A stretch of 64,000 nt of DNA from Tabrizicola sp. TH137 (lineage in GTDB: Bacteria; Pseudomonadota; Alphaproteobacteria; Rhodobacterales; Rhodobacteraceae), in assembly GCF_002855575.1 (NCBI RefSeq), contig NZ_PKRQ01000001.1:62001-126000 (forward strand). The letters run 5' to 3'. Of the stretch, positions 60,039-64,000 are shown one piece after another. Both the position numbers and the translations under genes were made by a program. The notes under the pieces were generated by a model. That model saw only the letters and a list, made by a program, of their open reading frames with translations. It was not told the origin of the DNA and made no database searches. Within the stretch, counting starts at the first letter, position 1. The number at the start of each line of letters is the position of its first letter.

Positions 60039-60104
60039 AACCCGGAGGAGGCGCGCAGGCGCCGACGACGCCAAAAGACTTGCGGCGCTAGCCGCTCCGC
60101 CAGA

Positions 60105-61742
60105 TCACCGCCCGTCCAGCGCGGCAAGGTCCGGCAGATGCTGCACCAGCGGCGCCGCCAGCCCCTGATGATCCAGCACCTTCCGCACCCCGGGCCGCGC
60201 GCCGACCACCACCAGCACGCCCCCCCGCCGCGCCATCCGTCGCGCCAGCAGAAGGAAGGCCCGCGCGCCCGAACTGTCGATCATCGGCACATCCGTCACA
60301 TCCACCACGAATTCGCGCGGACGGTCCGCGATCCGCTCCAGCACCGATCCCAGCCGCGCCGCCGCGCCAAAGAACCAGGGCCCGCGCAGCCGGATCACCA
60401 CTCGGTCGCCATCCAGCTCCGCCACCGGCGCATCGCCTGCGCCCGACATTTCCGCCGCCTCCGACATCCGCGCGATAAAGACCAACCCGCCCAGCGCGAA
60501 CCCCACCACGATCCCCTCCGTCAGGTCGCGGAACACGACCAGCAGGAAGGTCACCACCAGCACCGCCGCATCCGCCCGGCTGCCGCGCAGCAGGTGCCAG
60601 AACTCCTCCTTCTCGGCCATGTTCCAGGCCACCACGGCCAGAACGCCCGCCAGCGCCGCCAGCGGGATGAACCCCGCCAAAGGCGCCGCAACCAGCATGA
60701 AAGCCAGCACGAAGAGCGCATGCAGCATCCCCGACACCGGCCCGCGCGACCCCGCCCGCACATTCGTCGCCGTCCGCGCGATGGTCCCCGTCACGCAGAA
60801 CCCGCCGAACAGCGCCGATCCCACATTCGCCGCCCCCTGCGCCACAAGTTCCGCATTGCTGCGATGCCGCGCCCCGCTCATCCCATCCGCCACCACCGCC
60901 GACAGCAGCGACTCGATCGCCCCCAGCAAGGCGAAACTCACCGCCCAGGGCAGCGCCGCCATCACCGCCTCGGCGCTCATCACCGGCAGGCCCGGAACGG
61001 GTGGCAGGCGCGGCAATTCCCCGAATTTCGATCCGATGGTTTCCACCTCCAGCCCCAGCCCCGCCACCACCAGCGATGCAAGCGCCACCGCGATCAGCAT
61101 GCCGGGCGCGCCCGGCCGCCACCGCTTCATCCCCTGAATGACCGCGATCACCCCCAGCGCCACCGCCAGCGCCGCCCCCGTCACCGTCCCCCGCGCCTCC
61201 CACAGCGCCCGGACCTTTTCCACGATCTCCGCCGGTTCCGGCCCCGCCAGCGTCAGCCCGAACAGGTCGCGCAACTGGCTGGCAAAGATGATGACCGCAA
61301 TCCCCGCCGTGAATCCCACCGTCACCGGATAGGGGATGAAGCGGATATAGGTCCCCAGCCGCAACGCCCCCGCCGCCAGAAGCAGGAACCCGGAAAGGAA
61401 GGTGGCCAGGATCAACCCCTCCACCCCCACCGCCATCACGCAGGCCGACACCAGCACGATGAAGGCCCCCGCCGGCCCCCCGATCTGATAGCGCGACCCG
61501 CCCAGCGCCGACACGAGGAACCCGCCCACGATGGTGGTGTAAAGCCCCCGCTCCGGCCCCACCCCGCTGGCAATGGCAATCGCCATCGACAGGGGCAGCG
61601 CCACGATGGCCACGGTCAGCCCGGCCAGCGCATCCGCCCGCAGGTCCCGCAGGCCATAGCCTTCGCGCAGAACCGTCACGATCTTCGGCAGGAACTCCGG
61701 TTCGGGCGGGGGTGAAGGGGCAGCACGGCTTGCGTCTGTCAT
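60105..61742 (-). CDS. SulP-family anion transporter with STAS domain
   Basis: 545 aa. About 10-14 membrane helices (LRADALAGLTVAIVALPLSM, SALGGSRYQIGGPAGAFIVL) and a C-terminal STAS domain (FVVDVTDVPMIDSSGARAFL, residues about 425-530) that carries the conserved Ser. Likely sulfate or bicarbonate transporter; substrate not determined from sequence. Confidence 0.9.
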   Translation of the reverse strand: MTDASRAAPSPPPEPEFLPKIVTVLREGYGLRDLRADALAGLTVAIVALPLSMAIAIASGVGPERGLYTTIVGGFLVSALGGSRYQIGGPAGAFIVLVSACVMAVGVEGLILATFLSGFLLLAAGALRLGTYIRFIPYPVTVGFTAGIAVIIFASQLRDLFGLTLAGPEPAEIVEKVRALWEARGTVTGAALAVALGVIAVIQGMKRWRPGAPGMLIAVALASLVVAGLGLEVETIGSKFGELPRLPPVPGLPVMSAEAVMAALPWAVSFALLGAIESLLSAVVADGMSGARHRSNAELVAQGAANVGSALFGGFCVTGTIARTATNVRAGSRGPVSGMLHALFVLAFMLVAAPLAGFIPLAALAGVLAVVAWNMAEKEEFWHLLRGSRADAAVLVVTFLLVVFRDLTEGIVVGFALGGLVFIARMSEAAEMSGAGDAPVAELDGDRVVIRLRGPWFFGAAARLGSVLERIADRPREFVVDVTDVPMIDSSGARAFLLLARRMARRGGVLVVVGARPGVRKVLDHQGLAAPLVQHLPDLAALDGR

Positions 61743-61815
61743 GGTCCGGCACTAGCCAAGGGGGCAGGCCCATCCAACGCCCCGCCCCGCCCCCTGTCAA
61801 CCACCGGAACGCCGC

Positions 61816-62304
61816 ATGCCCACCCGCCCCGATCCCGTCGCCGCCGCCGATGACGAGGCCCGCGCCCTCGCCCGCTCCCTGATCGACGGCGCGACCCATG
61901 CCGCCCTCGCCGTCACCGATCCCGCCGACGGCACCCCCGGCATCAGCCGCATCGCCCTCGGCCGCGCCCCGGATGGCGGGCTCCTCACCCTCGTCTCGGC
62001 GCTCGCCCCCCACCATGCGGCCCTCAAGGCCCATCCCGCCTGCGCCGTGATGCTGGGCGAGGTCGGCGCCAAAGGCGACCCCCTCACCCATCCCCGCCTG
62101 ATGGTGAAGGCCCGCGCCAGCTTCATCGCCCCCGACGATCCCGCCCGCCCCGCCCTGCGCGACCACTGGCTCATCCATCACCCCAAGGCAAAGCTCTATG
62201 TCGATTTCGGCGATTTCGCCTTCGTCCGGCTGACGCCCCTCTCCGCCCTGCTCAATGGCGGCTTTGCCCGGGCCTTCCGGCTGTCGCCGGAAGACCTCGG
62301 GTAA
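61816..62304 (+). CDS. Pyridoxamine 5'-phosphate oxidase-like FMN-binding protein
   Basis: 162 aa. ALAVTDPADGTPGISRIALG and LVSALAPHHAALKAHPACAV are typical of the HugZ/PNPOx-like split-barrel family. Flavin- or haem-related function; not a vitamin B6 enzyme in most such members. Divergent from the SulP gene. Confidence 0.8.
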   Translation: MPTRPDPVAAADDEARALARSLIDGATHAALAVTDPADGTPGISRIALGRAPDGGLLTLVSALAPHHAALKAHPACAVMLGEVGAKGDPLTHPRLMVKARASFIAPDDPARPALRDHWLIHHPKAKLYVDFGDFAFVRLTPLSALLNGGFARAFRLSPEDLG

Positions 62305-62310
62305 ACCCGC

Positions 62311-64000
62311 TCACAACGGATTGTCGCAGCGCACCGTCACCTGCACCCGCCCGCGCACCGCCACGGGCCAGCGCAGATGCACCTCGTTCCGCGCCCCCCC
62401 CTGCTCCACCAGCGTGAAGGGCAGCGCCCATTGCGTCACGTTCGACGCAGTGGTGACCGCCCCCTCCGGCATCAGCCCCGTCACCACCCGCGCCCGCCCG
62501 CCAAAAGGCAGCCACGGCCCCGGCTGCACCACCCATGTCTCCGCCGCGCTGCCCTGGTTATGCTCGATGATCACCGGGCTGACCGTCATCTGGTCGATGG
62601 AATGGAAGGCATTCGCCTCGAAGGTGATGTTGCGGAACCGCGCGGCATCCAGCCCGGCAAAGCTGTCATCCACCCCCTCCACCCGCTCGATGGTCCCGTT
62701 GATCGTGCGGAAGGTGTTGTCCGTCACCATCAACCCGTTGATGAAATGCCCCGGCCCGCGCGGCGTCACCACGATCCAGCGGAAGGCGGTGCTCACCCCG
62801 CTCGCCATGAAGATATTGCCCGTCACCGTCAGCCCGCCGAAAGACAGCTCATTGCTGAACGACGGTTCGGCATCATGCTCGTTCGACCATTCGAGGAAAC
62901 AGTTGTCGATATAGTTCCCCACCACCAGACTGCGCGCATGGGTCGAGGTGAAGACGATCCCCGCCCGCCGCAACCCCGCCTGCTGCTCGTCACCCTGAAA
63001 GAAGTGGTTCGCCACCACCAGATGCCCCGTCCCGCCCAGAATGGCGAAATGGGCAAAGCGCACCACCCGGCACTCGCGCAGCTTGGCGTCATTGGCATTC
63101 ACGTTCAGCGCGATGCTCGTCCGGCTCTGCACCGGCAGAGACTGCTCGTTCGACAGGAACTGACACAGGTCCACCATCAACCCCTGACAGCCCAGCCCCG
63201 GCGAGGTGATCCCCCGGTCCAGCGGCCGATTGAACACGCAATTGTCCACCCGCAGCGCGATCCCCGCCACTGGCAGGAGGATCCCGCTCGCCACCCCGCC
63301 GCAGTCGAACTCCACCTCGCGGAATTCCAGACGGCTCAGATTGGCGAACCCCATCAGATCGACGACATAGCGATAGCGCTCGAAGGTGAAGCTCCGCGTC
63401 CCGGCGGCGGCGAACAGCGGCTGGCTCAACTCCACCGTCCCCGCCGCCACATTCACCGCGCGGACATAGACCTCGCGCCCCACCCCCGTCCCGCTCACCC
63501 GCGCGCCGGGGGCGATATTCGCCGCATTGGCCACCCCGGTCAGCCGCGTCGGGCTGGCGACCGAATAGGTCGCCACCGATGTCGCCACTGCCGTCTCCCA
63601 GGCCGCCCCGTCCTGCGCCTCCAACTGGCCATTGCGGATCACCCGCCGCAGGTTGAACACCGACAGCCCCGTGATCGCCGCAAGGTCCAGCGGCGCCGCC
63701 AGCCGCACCCGCCGCCCCGACAGGTCGAACTCCACATGGTCGCTGAAATTGAACAGGGCCTGCAACGCCTTGCGCAGCCCCGCCTCCTCCCCGCCAAAGG
63801 CCGCCGCATAGGTGTTCAGGTCGAAATTCCGTCGGCAGGTCAGCCGCGCCGTGGCAGGCATGACCACCACCCCCTCGAAATGCACATGGCTTTCAAAGGT
63901 CACGTTCCCGGCCAGCCGATAGGTCCCCGCCGATACCAGCACCGACCGCTGCCCCGCCGCCGCATCCGCCGCCTCGAAGGCCGCCGTGTCATCGGCCACT
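62311..64000 (-). CDS. Right-handed parallel beta-helix (pectate-lyase-like) protein, 5' end outside window
   Basis: At least 563 residues; the frame is open to the right edge, so the start is outside (the edge codon is GTG in a continuing frame). Repeated beta-helix-like segments (ITGLSVFNLRRVIRNGQLEA, HARSLVVGNYIDNCFLEWSN, SFGGLTVTGNIFMASG). The DDTAAFEAADAAAG motif near the visible N-terminus is typical of Pectate_lyase_3 superfamily entries. Could be an exopolysaccharide lyase or surface protein. Confidence 0.7.
   Translation of the reverse strand, partial: VADDTAAFEAADAAAGQRSVLVSAGTYRLAGNVTFESHVHFEGVVVMPATARLTCRRNFDLNTYAAAFGGEEAGLRKALQALFNFSDHVEFDLSGRRVRLAAPLDLAAITGLSVFNLRRVIRNGQLEAQDGAAWETAVATSVATYSVASPTRLTGVANAANIAPGARVSGTGVGREVYVRAVNVAAGTVELSQPLFAAAGTRSFTFERYRYVVDLMGFANLSRLEFREVEFDCGGVASGILLPVAGIALRVDNCVFNRPLDRGITSPGLGCQGLMVDLCQFLSNEQSLPVQSRTSIALNVNANDAKLRECRVVRFAHFAILGGTGHLVVANHFFQGDEQQAGLRRAGIVFTSTHARSLVVGNYIDNCFLEWSNEHDAEPSFSNELSFGGLTVTGNIFMASGVSTAFRWIVVTPRGPGHFINGLMVTDNTFRTINGTIERVEGVDDSFAGLDAARFRNITFEANAFHSIDQMTVSPVIIEHNQGSAAETWVVQPGPWLPFGGRARVVTGLMPEGAVTTASNVTQWALPFTLVEQGGARNEVHLRWPVAVRGRVQVTVRCDNPL

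Noticed and set aside
59997-61715. Plus-strand frame opposite the SulP gene, rich in Arg, Pro, His and Gln
   Set aside because: Composition is that of a shadow frame of a GC-rich membrane protein gene; the minus-strand SulP/STAS protein has clear motifs.
1-64000. CRISPR array or insertion sequence
   Set aside because: No regularly spaced direct repeats, Cas genes, transposase or terminal inverted repeats were seen; the repeats present are few, short or unevenly spaced.

Overview
The window is high-GC DNA from an alphaproteobacterium, most likely a member of the Rhodobacteraceae. The chromosomal genes on the right (ychF, trpA, an lldD-type dehydrogenase, rplY, pth, ycjX/ycjF homologues, truA) and the phage families on the left are typical of that group. 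No 16S gene is present, so the genus is not fixed.

Layout. (1) 1-1298: a plus-strand operon fragment with a cut-off ImmA/IrrE-type metallopeptidase, an HNH endonuclease, and a third gene that breaks off after 18 codons. This looks like the edge of an island or prophage junction. (2) 1396-22363: the minus-strand late region of a lambda-like siphoprophage. In transcription order it has small and large terminase, gpW-like joiner, portal, protease-capsid fusion, decoration protein, head-tail connectors, tail tube, a tail chaperone pair with a -1 frameshift site, tape measure, tail tip, tail fibre, holin candidate, endolysin and spanins. Two plus-strand cargo genes (a GIY-YIG protein and a DUF2971 protein) interrupt the tail genes. 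(3) 22475-36526: middle and early region. It holds DUF3489, an unknown gene, a cytosine-C5 methyltransferase locus open in two frames, a ParB/N-methyltransferase fusion, RuvC-like resolvase, primase-polymerase/helicase, DEAD-box helicase, PD-(D/E)XK nuclease, DUF669, a RecA-like ATPase and an AlpA-like small regulator. (4) 36743-41312: a cysteine-cluster protein, two unknown proteins, and the divergent XRE repressor/ImmA protease switch with paired operators. (5) 41478-44050: a serine-recombinase module. (6) 44074-46657: a lower-GC, translationally coupled three-gene operon, TIR (ThsB-like) / tandem TIR / SLOG. This is the best candidate for an undescribed defence system in the window. (7) 47150-64000: ordinary chromosome, starting with tRNA-Ser(GCU), with several copies of one intergenic repeat.

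How it fits together. The prophage carries a complete packaging, capsid, tail, lysis and replication set, its own DNA-modification genes, and a repressor/protease lysogeny switch. Host-benefit or anti-phage cargo sits at its edges and between its operons. The TIR/TIR/SLOG operon pairs two predicted nucleotide-processing TIR enzymes with a predicted nucleotide-binding SLOG protein, which suggests a Thoeris-like signalling logic without a Sir2-type ThsA. All family assignments come from reading motifs; no database search was run.
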